21,086 nucleotides of DNA from an uncultured Oscillospiraceae bacterium (GTDB lineage Bacteria > Bacillota > Clostridia > Oscillospirales > Oscillospiraceae): assembly GCA_910579965.1 (NCBI GenBank), contig CAJTWF010000041.1:1-21086 (forward strand), given 5' to 3'. A program made the translations under genes and the position numbers. This document shows, in pieces, positions 5,550-13,401 of this stretch; position 1 is the stretch's first letter; each line of letters opens with the position of its first letter. The notes under the pieces were generated by a model, which was given only the letters and a program-made list of their open reading frames with translations, was not told the origin of the DNA and did not search any database.

Positions 5550-8186
5550 ATGAGAAAAGAACTGCCAAAAACCTATGAGCCCCAGGAGGTAGAGGGGAAG
5601 ATCTACCAGGCATGGATGGACGGGAACTGCTTCCACGCCGCGCCCAATCCGGACAAGAAGCCCTTCTCCATCGTCATGCCGCCCCCCAACGTCACCGGCC
5701 AGCTCCACATGGGCCACGCCATGGACTCCACCCTCCAGGATATCCTCATCCGCTACAAGCGGATGCAGGGCTATGAGGCCCTGTGGATGCCCGGCGTGGA
5801 CCACGCGGGCATTGCCACCCAGATCAAGGTGGAGGAGGAACTGCGGAAGAACGAGGGCCTCAGCCGCCACGATCTGGGCCGGGAGAAGTTCCTGGAGCGG
5901 GTGTGGGACTGGAAGCACAAGTACGGGGACCGCATTGTGGAGCAGCAGAAGAGGATGGGATCCTCCTGCGACTGGGAGCGGGCCCGGTTCACCATGGACG
6001 AGGGCTGCTCCAAAGCCGTGCGGGAGACCTTCTGCGGGCTCTACGACAAGGGCCTCATCTACAAGGGCAGCCGGATCATCAACTGGTGCCCCCACTGCGT
6101 CACCGCCCTGAGCGACGCGGAGGTGGAGTACGCGGACAAGCCGGGCCACCTGTGGTATATCCGCTACCCCCTCTCCGACGGCAGCGGGGATCTGGTGGTG
6201 GCCACCACCCGGCCGGAGACCATGATGGGGGACACCGGCGTGGCGGTGAACCCGGAGGACGAGCGGTTCAAGCATCTGGTGGGCAAGACCTGCGTGCTTC
6301 CCATCATGAACCGGGAGCTGCCTATTGTGGCGGACGAGTACGTGGAGCTGGGCTTCGGCACCGGCGCAGTGAAGATGACTCCGGCCCACGATCCCAACGA
6401 CTTCGAGGTGGGCCTGCGCCACAACCTGGAGAGCATCCGGGTCATTGACGACAACGGCGTCATCAACGAAAACGGCGGGCCCTACGCGGGCATGGACCGC
6501 TATGAGTGCCGGAAGAAGCTGGTGAAGGACCTGGAGGACCAGGGCTATCTGGTGAAGACCGAGGACTACAGCCACAACGTTGGCACCTGCTACCGCTGCA
6601 AGAGCGACGTGGAGCCCCTCATCTCCGCCCAGTGGTTCGTGAAGATGGCCCCACTGGCCAAGGAGGCCCTGCGGGTGGTGAACGAGGGGGAGGTCCAGTT
6701 CATCCCTGAGCGCTTCGCCAAGATCTACACCAACTGGATGGAGAATGTCCACGACTGGTGCATCTCCCGGCAGCTGTGGTGGGGCCACCAGATCCCCGCC
6801 TGGACCTGCGCCGGCTGCGGCCACATCACCGTGGACCGGACCGATCCCACCTGCTGCGCCAAGTGCGGCAGCGCCAGCATCGAGCGGGACCCGGACGTGC
6901 TGGACACCTGGTTCTCCTCCGCCCTATGGCCCTTCTCCACTCTGGGCTGGCCGGATAAGACCCCGGAGCTGGACTACTTCTATCCCACCTCTGTGCTGGT
7001 CACAGCGTATGACATCATCTTCTTCTGGGTCTCCCGGATGATCTTCTCCGGGTGCGAGCAGATGAAGAAGTACCCCTTTGAGAAGGTGTTCATCCACGGT
7101 CTGGTCCGGGACGACAAGGGCCGGAAGATGTCCAAGAGCCTGGGCAACGGCATCGAACCCCTGGAGATCGCGGACAAGTACGGCGCGGACGCCCTGCGCT
7201 TCAATCTGATTACCGGCAACAGCCCGGGCAACGACATGCGCTTTTTTACGGAGAAGTGCGAGGCCATGCGGAACTTTGCCAATAAGATCTGGAACGCCAG
7301 CCGGTTTGTGATGATGAACCTGACCATTGACGAAGTGACGCTTCCGGAGAAGCTGGAGCTGGAGGACAAGTGGGTCCTCTCCAAGCTGAATACCCTCATC
7401 AGGGAAGTCACGGAGAACATGGACGCCTACGAGCTGGGCGTGGCCTCCGCCAAGGTCTACGACTTCATCTGGGACACCTACTGCGACTGGTATATTGAGC
7501 TGACCAAGAGCCGGATGCAGGGGGAGGGGGCAGAAAGCGCCCAGAACGTGCTCTGCTACGTGCTCATCCAGCTTTTAAAGCTGCTCCACCCCTTCATGCC
7601 CTTTATTACCGAGGAAATCTATCAGGCCCTGCCCCCTGTGGCGGGGGAGGAGAGCCAGTTTATCATGCGCGCCCCCTGGCCGGTGTGGGAGGATAAATTC
7701 TCCTTCCCCAAGGAGGAGGCGGACATGGAGGACATCATGGACGCCATCCGGGCCATCCGGGCCCGGCGGGCGGAGATGAACGTGCCCCCCAGCCGAAAGG
7801 TACAGCTGACCGTGGCCGCAGCCCGGCAGGAGACCTTTGCCGCCGGCGCGCCCTTCTTCCAGCGTCTCGCCAGCGCCAGCGAGGTCCACGTGACGGACGC
7901 GGGCCAGATCCCCGCTGCCCAGGGCATGGTGGAGGTGGTCACCCACGCGGCCCGGGTGTTCATGCCCCTGGCGGAGCTGGTGGACGTGGCTCAGGAGCTG
8001 GAGCGGATCGCCAAGGAGAAGGCCAAGGCGGAGGGACACCTCAAGGGCATCGAGGCCAAGCTGAACAACGAGGCCTTTACCTCCAAGGCTCCCGCCCACA
8101 TCGTCCAGAACCAGCGGGAGCAGGCGGAGAAGCTGCGGGCCCTCATTGCCCAGCTGGAGCAGTCCGCCAGGGCCATGGAGCAGTAA
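5550..8186 (+). CDS. valS: Valyl-tRNA synthetase
   Basis: The 878-residue class Ia synthetase is full length. Motifs: PPPNVTGQLHMGHAM with the HIGH-equivalent HMGH at 53-56; the editing (CP1) domain in the first half, with GTGAVKMTPAHDPNDFEVG; Cys-rich zinc-ribbon-like pairs CAGC and CAKC before the DVLDTWFSSALWPF signature; KMSKS at 526-530; and the C-terminal coiled-coil arm typical of ValRS at about 808-878. It attaches valine to tRNA-Val and edits threonine in the cytoplasm. ATG 5550 follows AGGAG by 6 bases. It is regulated by the valine T-box upstream. Confidence 0.98.
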   Translation: MRKELPKTYEPQEVEGKIYQAWMDGNCFHAAPNPDKKPFSIVMPPPNVTGQLHMGHAMDSTLQDILIRYKRMQGYEALWMPGVDHAGIATQIKVEEELRKNEGLSRHDLGREKFLERVWDWKHKYGDRIVEQQKRMGSSCDWERARFTMDEGCSKAVRETFCGLYDKGLIYKGSRIINWCPHCVTALSDAEVEYADKPGHLWYIRYPLSDGSGDLVVATTRPETMMGDTGVAVNPEDERFKHLVGKTCVLPIMNRELPIVADEYVELGFGTGAVKMTPAHDPNDFEVGLRHNLESIRVIDDNGVINENGGPYAGMDRYECRKKLVKDLEDQGYLVKTEDYSHNVGTCYRCKSDVEPLISAQWFVKMAPLAKEALRVVNEGEVQFIPERFAKIYTNWMENVHDWCISRQLWWGHQIPAWTCAGCGHITVDRTDPTCCAKCGSASIERDPDVLDTWFSSALWPFSTLGWPDKTPELDYFYPTSVLVTAYDIIFFWVSRMIFSGCEQMKKYPFEKVFIHGLVRDDKGRKMSKSLGNGIEPLEIADKYGADALRFNLITGNSPGNDMRFFTEKCEAMRNFANKIWNASRFVMMNLTIDEVTLPEKLELEDKWVLSKLNTLIREVTENMDAYELGVASAKVYDFIWDTYCDWYIELTKSRMQGEGAESAQNVLCYVLIQLLKLLHPFMPFITEEIYQALPPVAGEESQFIMRAPWPVWEDKFSFPKEEADMEDIMDAIRAIRARRAEMNVPPSRKVQLTVAAARQETFAAGAPFFQRLASASEVHVTDAGQIPAAQGMVEVVTHAARVFMPLAELVDVAQELERIAKEKAKAEGHLKGIEAKLNNEAFTSKAPAHIVQNQREQAEKLRALIAQLEQSARAMEQ

Positions 8187-8211
8187 TTGCAGAAAAAGTG
8201 TGGAGAAAGTA

Positions 8212-8240
8212 TTGAAATTGCCTCCATATTGGGGTATACT
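8212..8240 (+). promoter_or_regulatory. Sigma-A type promoter of the DUF1858 gene
   Basis: TTGAAA (8212-8217) and TATACT (8235-8240) are separated by 17 bp, in the gap after valS. About 50 bases of leader follow before ATG 8296. No terminator for valS is visible in the gap. Confidence 0.8.
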
Positions 8241-8295
8241 ATTTCCGCTGTAAGCCATCGGCTAATCATTATTGTAAAGAAAAAGGAGAACTGCA

Positions 8296-8496
8296 ATGGT
8301 TACCATCACAAAAGATACCATCATCGGTGATATTCTGGATATGGCCCCCCAGACCGCTCCCATCTTCCTGTCCATCGGTATGCACTGCCTGGGCTGCCCC
8401 AGCAGCCGGGGCGAGACCGTGGAGGAGGCCTGCGCCGTCCACGGCGTGGATGTGGAGAAGCTGCTGGAGGCCGTCAACGCCGAGGCCAATAAGTAA
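8296..8496 (+). CDS. DUF1858 domain protein (redox-disulfide type)
   Basis: The 66-residue protein is essentially one DUF1858 domain. It begins TITKDTIIGDILDMAP and carries the conserved GMHCLGCPSS with C31 and C34, followed by ETVEEACAVHGVD. The family is called hybrid-cluster-protein-associated redox disulfide; the C-x2-C pair could form a disulfide or bind a ligand, but its biochemical role is not established. No hybrid cluster protein gene is nearby. ATG 8296 follows AAAAAGGAG. It has its own promoter and a hairpin after it, so it is probably monocistronic or reads into trmK. Confidence 0.88.
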   Translation: MVTITKDTIIGDILDMAPQTAPIFLSIGMHCLGCPSSRGETVEEACAVHGVDVEKLLEAVNAEANK

Positions 8497-8512
8497 AAAG
8501 GACCAGCATACA

Positions 8513-8539
8513 GGGACTCATAGGATGACTATGAGTCCC
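8513..8539 (+). terminator. Perfect 10-bp hairpin between the DUF1858 gene and trmK
   Basis: GGGACTCATA (8513-8522) and TATGAGTCCC (8530-8539) pair perfectly around a 7-base loop. Only TCGCTGAGTTT follows, so termination would be weak. It may be a partial terminator or an mRNA-stabilising stem. It contains the ATG at 8525 that could otherwise start trmK, which favours the GTG start downstream. Confidence 0.55.
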
Positions 8540-8578
8540 TCGCTGAGTTTCCAAACCCGGCGGAGAGGAGGGAGGACT

Positions 8579-9292
8579 GTGCCGGATCGTCTGGAGCTGG
8601 GGCCCCGCCTGCGGGCCATTGCGGAGCTCGTGCCGCTTTGCTGCCGCACCCTGGCGGACATCGGAACGGACCACGGCTACATCCCGGTCTCCCTCCTGCT
8701 GGAGGGACGGCTGGACCGGGCCATTGCCGCCGACATCGGCGCGCCTCCCCTGGACCACGCCCGCCGCACCGCCGGGCTCTACGGCGTGTCGGAGCGGATA
8801 GACTTCCGCCTGGGAGACGGGCTGGCGGTGGTGGAGCCCGGGGAGGCGGAGGTGATCGTCATCGCCGGCATGGGGGGCGACACCATCACCGAGATCCTGG
8901 CCGCCGCCCCCTGGAGCCGGGACGGGCCCCTGCTTCTGCTCCAGAGCATGAGCCGGACCGACGTTCTGCGCCGGTGGCTGCCGGCAAACGGTTACGCCGT
9001 CTGTCAGGAGAAGCTGGTGCAGGACAAGGGGGTGCTCTACCCCATTCTGGCCGTCCGGGGAGGCGAGACGCCCCCCGCCACGGAGGCCCAGGCCCAGGGC
9101 GGCTTTCTGCTGGAGGGGGATCCCCTGTGGGGACTCTACCTTGCGGACCGGCTGCTGCGCCTGCGGCGGGCTGCCGCGGGACTGGCCCGGGCCAGGGACC
9201 CCGCCCTGGGGGAGAAGCGGGCGCAGCTCCTGGCGGTGATCGGGGAGCTGGAGCGCAGAAAAGAGGAGTGGGACCATGACAAGCGTACATGA
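8579..9292 (+). CDS. trmK: tRNA (adenine-22-N1)-methyltransferase TrmK
   Basis: The 237-residue class I SAM-dependent methyltransferase shows the SAM motif ADIGTDHGYIP at 26-36, an acidic loop (AADIGAPPLDHAR) and the family motif VIAGMGGDTI at about 94-103. It methylates N1 of A22 in certain tRNAs of Gram-positive bacteria. The start is GTG 8579 directly after GAGGAGGGAGG; this gives the usual start LELGPRLRAIAELVP and the normal length. ATG 8525 is in frame but is buried in a hairpin and lacks a good ribosome site. The 3' end overlaps the Nif3-like gene by 17 bases, an arrangement also known in Bacillus (yqfN-yqfO). Confidence 0.92.
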   Translation: MPDRLELGPRLRAIAELVPLCCRTLADIGTDHGYIPVSLLLEGRLDRAIAADIGAPPLDHARRTAGLYGVSERIDFRLGDGLAVVEPGEAEVIVIAGMGGDTITEILAAAPWSRDGPLLLLQSMSRTDVLRRWLPANGYAVCQEKLVQDKGVLYPILAVRGGETPPATEAQAQGGFLLEGDPLWGLYLADRLLRLRRAAAGLARARDPALGEKRAQLLAVIGELERRKEEWDHDKRT

Positions 9293-10061
9293 CATTGAGA
9301 GCGCCCTCTGGCAGCTGGCCCCCCGGGAGCTGGCCCGGAGCTGGGACAACGTGGGACTGCTGGTGGGCCGGCCGGACCGGGAGGTGCGGCGGGTGCTGGT
9401 GGCCCTGGATATCACCGAGGCCGTGGCGGAGGAGGCGGAGGCGCAGGGCGCGGATCTGATCGTATCCCACCATCCGGTGATGAACTGCCACTGGCACATG
9501 GTCCAGACCCTTCGGAGCGACGATCTCCAGGGCCGGCTGCTGCGGCGTCTGGTGTCCCGGGATCTCTCCGCCATCTGTATGCACACCAATCTGGACGCCG
9601 CCCAGGGGGGCGTCAACGACGCGCTGGCCGCGGCGCTGGACCTCCGGCAGGTGGAGCTCCTGGAGGAAGAGGAGGGGATCGTCCGCGTGGGGCTGCTCCC
9701 CGCCCCCGAGCCCCTGCCGGCGTTTCTGTCCAGGGTCCGCGCCGCCCTCTCGCCCAACGGCATCCGGTACGTGGACGGCGGGCGGGAGATCTGCCGGGTG
9801 GCGGTAGGCGGCGGGGCCTGCGGCGGCTCCTTCCGCCAGGCGGCGGAGCGGGGCTGCGACGCCTTTGTGACAGCGGACGTGAAGTATGACCAGTTTCTGG
9901 ACAGCCGGGCCATGGGACTGAGCCTCATTGACGCGGGCCACTTTCCCACGGAGGATGTGATCTGCCCGGTACTGGCGGCGTATCTCAGGGAGCGCTTTCC
10001 GGACCTGAAGGTGGCGAAGTCCGCCGTCCACCGGGAGGCGGTCCAATATCATATGGAATAA
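9276..10061 (+). CDS. Nif3-like dinuclear metal centre protein
   Basis: The 261-residue NIF3/YqfO-family protein is of the short form without the inserted middle domain. Conserved metal-binding residues: H65 and H66 in IVSHHP, D107 in HTNLDAAQGG, and H222 and E226 in DAGHFPTE. The family forms a hexameric toroid with a two-metal site; GTP cyclohydrolase-like activity has been proposed for some members, but the general role is unsettled. It starts inside the end of trmK, implying translational coupling. ATG 9276 follows AAAAGAGGAG. Confidence 0.93.
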   Translation: MTSVHDIESALWQLAPRELARSWDNVGLLVGRPDREVRRVLVALDITEAVAEEAEAQGADLIVSHHPVMNCHWHMVQTLRSDDLQGRLLRRLVSRDLSAICMHTNLDAAQGGVNDALAAALDLRQVELLEEEEGIVRVGLLPAPEPLPAFLSRVRAALSPNGIRYVDGGREICRVAVGGGACGGSFRQAAERGCDAFVTADVKYDQFLDSRAMGLSLIDAGHFPTEDVICPVLAAYLRERFPDLKVAKSAVHREAVQYHME

Positions 10062-10156
10062 TATTTTCTTTTTCATTCTTTTTCTCCAGGTCCGCCAAAG
10101 ACGGTGCTTGTTCACAGAGAAAAAGAGTGTAAACGTCGGGAAGGAGACAAAACAGT

Positions 10157-10891
10157 ATGTCCGGACATTCCAAATGGCATAATATCCAGAAGACCAAGGG
10201 CGCGGCTGACGCCAAGCGGTCCCAGGCGTTCACCAAGATCGCCCGGGAGATGATCGTGGCGGTGAAGGAGGGCGGCAGCGGCGATCCCAACAACAATTCC
10301 CGCCTGGCTACCGTCATCGCCAAGGCCAAGGCGGCCAACATGCCCAACGACAATATCAAGCGTACCATTGACAAGGCTCTGGGTGCGGGCAGCACCGACA
10401 GCTTTGAGAAGGTGGTCTACGAGGGCTACGGCCCCAGCGGCGTTGCCGTCATCGTGGAGGCCCTCACCGATAACCGCAACCGCACCGCGCCGGAGGTCCG
10501 CCACCTCTTTGACAAGTACGGCGGAAACATGGGGGCCAGCGGCTGTGTGAGCTGGAGCTTTGACCGCAAGGGTGTCATCGTCATCGACAACGAGGACGGG
10601 GATCTGGAGGAGGAGAAGGTGATGGAGGACGCTCTGGACTGCGGCGCGTCCGACTTCACGGCTGACGGCGATATCTTTGAGATCAACACCGAGCCCGACG
10701 ACTTCAACGCCGTCACCGCCGCCCTGGAGGCCAAAGGCTACGTCTTCGCCTCGGCTGCCATTGAGATGGTGCCGCAGAACTACATCAAGCTCACCGACGA
10801 GGACGAGATCAAAAACATGACCAAGATGATCGATCTGCTGGAGGACAACGACGACGTGCAGAACGTCTGGCACAACTGGGAGCAGGAGTAA
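10157..10891 (+). CDS. YebC/PmpR family protein
   Basis: The 244-residue protein begins MSGHSKWHNIQKTKGAADAK, the family signature, and has all the usual blocks: KAKAANMPNDNIKRTIDKA, YEGYGPSGVAVIVE, LTDNRNRT and the acidic C-terminal part. The family was long annotated as transcriptional regulators; members are now linked to translation at difficult sequences such as polyproline. ATG 10157 follows AAGGAG (10141-10146). The 95-base gap before it holds an imperfect repeat (TCTTTTTCTC at 10077-10086, GAGAAAAAGA at 10117-10126) but no promoter I can defend. A terminator follows. Confidence 0.95.
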   Translation: MSGHSKWHNIQKTKGAADAKRSQAFTKIAREMIVAVKEGGSGDPNNNSRLATVIAKAKAANMPNDNIKRTIDKALGAGSTDSFEKVVYEGYGPSGVAVIVEALTDNRNRTAPEVRHLFDKYGGNMGASGCVSWSFDRKGVIVIDNEDGDLEEEKVMEDALDCGASDFTADGDIFEINTEPDDFNAVTAALEAKGYVFASAAIEMVPQNYIKLTDEDEIKNMTKMIDLLEDNDDVQNVWHNWEQE

Positions 10892-10922
10892 CCGGCAGCC
10901 CTTCGTCCCCATCAGGGATAGG

Positions 10923-10960
10923 AAAGAGAGCCGCGGACGCAATCGTCCGCAGCTCTCTTT
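10923..10960. terminator. Bidirectional terminator between yebC and the QueG-like gene
   Basis: A 17-bp stem with one mismatch (10923-10939 with 10944-10960) has AAAGAGAG on one side and CTCTCTTT on the other, so both converging transcripts end with a U-rich arm. It lies 31 bases after yebC and 4 bases after the leftward gene. Confidence 0.8.
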
Positions 10961-10964
10961 GTTC

Positions 10965-11660
10965 CTATGCGCGGTCCAGATACCGCCTGGTGTAGGGGCA
11001 CACGGCGAAGCACATCCCGCACAGGTCCGCCCGGATGCCGGTGGCCCGCTCCATCCGGTCCTCCTGGGTCTGCTTGCAGATCTCCCGCTGGAACAGCTCC
11101 TCCCGGGCCATTCCGGCCTGCCAGAGCTTCCCGGTCAGCGCCCTGGCGGGGCACCTGTCCGCGCAGATACGGCACTCGCCGCAGCGGCTCTCCGCCACCG
11201 GCTCGCTCACCGGCAGGGGGGCGTTGGTCATCAGACTGGACAGGCGGATGGCCCCGCCGTACTCCGGCGTGACCAGCAGACAGCTCCTGCCGATCCACCC
11301 CAGCCCCGCCCGGGTGGCCACGGTCTTGTGGGGGAGGGGGGTGCGCCAGCTCTCGTCCTGACAGACGGTTTTGGTGGTGTTGGCCCGGGCCTCATAGCCC
11401 TGCTCCCGCAGAAAGGCCGCCCCGGCCTCCACAATGCCGTCCAGCTGCCCGTTCAGATCGTGGTAGAGCTGGTAATACTCCGCCGTGGGCGCGGTCTGCA
11501 AATCCCTGACCACATGCCGGGGCAGGGGAATGGCCACGGACACCCCCACCGTACAGCTGTCCTTCACAATACCGGTCAGATCCCCGGCAGCCATCAGCTT
11601 CGCGCCTTTTTCCCCAAGAACGGCAAACAATCTGTCCCGCAGCTTCTCATCTTTTCCCAT
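10965..11660 (-). CDS. QueG-like double [4Fe-4S] cluster protein (short form)
   Basis: The 231-residue protein has two iron-sulfur cluster motifs of the epoxyqueuosine reductase type: C160-x2-C163-x2-C166-x3-C170-P and C214-x2-C217-x3-C221-P, with C195 between them. The segment KTVATRAGLGWIGRSCLLVTPEYG is the conserved block preceding them in QueG. True QueG is about 350-390 residues, with a larger N-terminal cobalamin-binding part and C-terminal HEAT repeats, which this protein lacks, so epoxyqueuosine reduction is not assured. ATG 11658-11660 follows GAGGAGG, which overlaps the stop of the GNAT gene 11 bases upstream; the frame extends further upstream only as an overlap with that gene. Confidence 0.85.
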   Translation of the reverse strand: MGKDEKLRDRLFAVLGEKGAKLMAAGDLTGIVKDSCTVGVSVAIPLPRHVVRDLQTAPTAEYYQLYHDLNGQLDGIVEAGAAFLREQGYEARANTTKTVCQDESWRTPLPHKTVATRAGLGWIGRSCLLVTPEYGGAIRLSSLMTNAPLPVSEPVAESRCGECRICADRCPARALTGKLWQAGMAREELFQREICKQTQEDRMERATGIRADLCGMCFAVCPYTRRYLDRA

Positions 11661-11671
11661 AAACAACCTCC

Positions 11672-12193
11672 TCACAGCTTGATCCAGTACTGCTCCAGGT
11701 TGACGTCCTCCTCCGGCTGGTGGACCGTCCTGTCGTAGACTCCGCCCCAGGAGAGGATGATTTTCCGGCTGGCCGGATTGGTGTCCAGACAGGCCACCAT
11801 GATTTTGTCCAGGCCGATGTCCCGGCAGACCGGCAGGACCGCCCCCAGCATCCAGGCTCCGTATCCCTTCCGCCGCTCCGACGGCCGGACGGCGTAACCG
11901 ATGTGCCCGGCGTATTTCTCCAGGTACTCGTTGAGAATGTGGCGCACCTGGATCATGCCCACCAGCGTATCCCCCCGCATACACAGCAGCTGGGTGCTCA
12001 GCACCCGGCCCTCCGGCAGGGTCTCCAGCCGGGATCTGGCCTGGGTATCCAGCAGCCACTCCATGGGGTCCTCCATCCGGATCAGGGGGCCGCAGCCATC
12101 CATGGAGCTGCCCGCGTCCAGGAGCTCCCGGCGAAAATCCGCAATCTGGGACAGGTGCTCCATCCCCGGCCGCACAAGGCGCAGCGTGTCCAA
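11672..12193 (-). CDS. GNAT family N-acetyltransferase
   Basis: The 173-residue protein shows the GNAT acetyl-CoA fold: the beta-4 segment LVGMIQVRHIL, the P-loop-like motif YAVRPSERRKGYGAWML (motif A, about 103-120), and the C-terminal ACLDTNPASRKIILSWGG. The acetyl acceptor is unknown. The start chosen is TTG 12191-12193, 8 bases after GGAGGTGG; an in-frame TTG six codons upstream would place that Shine-Dalgarno site inside the coding sequence. It is the first gene of an operon with the QueG-like gene and lies just downstream of rnpB, so it may also receive read-through from rnpB. Confidence 0.85.
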   Translation of the reverse strand: MDTLRLVRPGMEHLSQIADFRRELLDAGSSMDGCGPLIRMEDPMEWLLDTQARSRLETLPEGRVLSTQLLCMRGDTLVGMIQVRHILNEYLEKYAGHIGYAVRPSERRKGYGAWMLGAVLPVCRDIGLDKIMVACLDTNPASRKIILSWGGVYDRTVHQPEEDVNLEQYWIKL

Positions 12194-12215
12194 TCTGTTT
12201 TCCACCTCCAAGAGA

Positions 12216-12242
12216 GGGGAGGGACCTCTCTGGTCCCTCCCT
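12216..12242 (-). terminator. Terminator-like hairpin after rnpB
   Basis: An 11-bp stem (12216-12226 with 12232-12242, one G-U pair, loop of 5) follows the rnpB 3' end by 11 bases in the leftward direction. The following sequence is CTCTCTTTGG, a weak U-tract, so some read-through into the GNAT gene is likely. Confidence 0.55.
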
Positions 12243-12253
12243 CCGTGTTTTGG

Positions 12254-12608
12254 ATGAGCAAGACTGTAAGCCGGGTTCTGTATCTGGCAGTCATCTATCT
12301 AGGCGGTCTGTTGCCAGCCCGCTCCAGCCACCTCCTGAGAACGGCCGGGCCGGCCTCGTGTTCTCCCGCGGTGTTGCTCCGGATAGAGTTTACAGCATCG
12401 GACAGTCTCCAGCCGATGGGTGAGCTCTTACCTCGCCTTTCCATCCTTACCGGCTGGTCTGAAAAGAGCCTGCCGGCGGTTTATTTCTGTTGCACTTTTC
12501 CTGAAGTCGCCTTCGGCGGGCGTTACCCGTTATCCTTGCCCTGTGGAGCCCGGACTTTCCTCATGGCGGACCTTTCGGCCTCGCCACGCGACTGCCTGTC
12601 TTACTCAC
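12254..12608 (-). ncRNA. rnpB: RNase P RNA
   Basis: Read leftward, the sequence contains the universal RNase P blocks: GAGGAAAGTCCGGGCTCC (12562-12545), AGGGCAAGG shortly after it, GGTAAGAGCTCACC in the specificity domain, and ACAGAACCCGGCTTAC near the 3' end. The P1 helix closes the molecule: 12608-12598 (GTGAGTAAGAC) pairs with 12264-12254 (GTCTTGCTCAT). The RNA is the catalytic subunit that cleaves 5' leaders from pre-tRNAs. The ends are set from P1 and from the promoter 7 bases upstream. Confidence 0.96.
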
Positions 12609-12614
12609 CCCCTT

Positions 12615-12643
12615 ATTTTATAGGACAAGGGGAGATTTGTCAA
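12615..12643 (-). promoter_or_regulatory. rnpB promoter
   Basis: Read leftward, TTGACA (12643-12638) and TAAAAT (12620-12615) are separated by 17 bp. This places the transcription start near 12608, at the 5' strand of RNase P helix P1. Confidence 0.88.
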
Positions 12644-12701
12644 TGCGAATAGAAAAAACTTCTTGTCCCGCCTTTGCCGCCGCGCCCTGACGATAAATCT
12701 G

Positions 12702-12730
12702 TTGTTTTCTTCCCTGCGTGGTGGTATAAT
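12702..12730 (+). promoter_or_regulatory. Promoter of the MBL-fold gene and murD
   Basis: TTGTTT (12702-12707) and a perfect TATAAT (12725-12730) are separated by 17 bp, divergent from the rnpB promoter. The mRNA leader would be only about 20 bases. Confidence 0.8.
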
Positions 12731-12756
12731 GTCCCAGTACAAAAGGGGGGATGACC

Positions 12757-13401
12757 ATGGCGGCGGAGTTTCAGCGGATCTCCTGCGGCAGCGCAAACGC
12801 CTATCTGGTCCGAGGCGGCAAGGGAGGCATTCTCATCGACACAGGGACCGCGCCCTACAGGGAGCGGGTCCTGGATGCCTGCCGGAGCAGCGGCGTAAGG
12901 CTGATTCTGCTCACCCACGGACATGTAGATCACTGTCAGAACGCGGCCTTCCTGGCGGGGGCGCTGGGCTGCCCGGTGGGAATCGGCAGGGAGGACGCGC
13001 CCCTGCTGGCGGAGGGCACAGTACGGCCGGTGACCGGCAGGGGGCTCTGGGGCCGCCTCTACGCGGGCATCTCCAACCGGGTTATCCGTCAAAACAGCAT
13101 CCCGCCCCACCGGCCGGAGGTCCTGCTGGAGGCGGGGATGGGCCTGACGTCCTACGGCGTGGACGGAGAGATCGTGGCCCTGCCCGGCCACACCGCCGGG
13201 TCCGTGGGCGTACTGCTGTCCACGGGGGAGCTGTTCGCGGGGGATGCCATGCAGACCGTATTCGGCCCGGCCACTGCCTGGTGCTATGAGGACCGGGAGC
13301 CGGCAGAGCGGAGCGCGGCTGCCATCCGGCGGATGCGCCCGGCCTTGGTCTGCTGCGGCCACGGAAGCCCTACAACTTCACTGGGGAGGGAACCCACATG
13401 A
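12757..13401 (+). CDS. MBL-fold metallo-hydrolase
   Basis: The 214-residue metallo-beta-lactamase-fold protein has the full set of metal ligands: H54-x-H56-x-D58-H59 (THGHVDHC), H145 (LPGHTAGS), D163 (AGDAM) and H202 (CGHGSP). The substrate cannot be told from sequence; glyoxalase II-like or other thioester and phosphoester hydrolases share this fold. The start at ATG 12757 is preferred over ATG 12751 because AAAAGGGGGG ends at 12750, leaving 6 bases of spacing rather than none. The TGA stop overlaps the murD ATG (ATGA), so the two are coupled. Confidence 0.9.
   Translation: MAAEFQRISCGSANAYLVRGGKGGILIDTGTAPYRERVLDACRSSGVRLILLTHGHVDHCQNAAFLAGALGCPVGIGREDAPLLAEGTVRPVTGRGLWGRLYAGISNRVIRQNSIPPHRPEVLLEAGMGLTSYGVDGEIVALPGHTAGSVGVLLSTGELFAGDAMQTVFGPATAWCYEDREPAERSAAAIRRMRPALVCCGHGSPTTSLGREPT

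Noticed and set aside
5520..6824. 434-codon open frame antisense to valS
   Set aside because: It is a shadow frame; low-complexity His/Val/Leu-rich translation with no ribosome site.
8474..9949. Long antisense frames over trmK and the Nif3-like gene
   Set aside because: Two forward genes with intact catalytic motifs occupy this stretch; the antisense translation is Ser/Arg/Pro-rich noise.
10062..10156. Promoter for yebC in the gap after the Nif3-like gene
   Set aside because: TTGTTC at 10109 has no acceptable -10 at 16-18 bp; the imperfect repeat has a 30-base loop, so neither was called.
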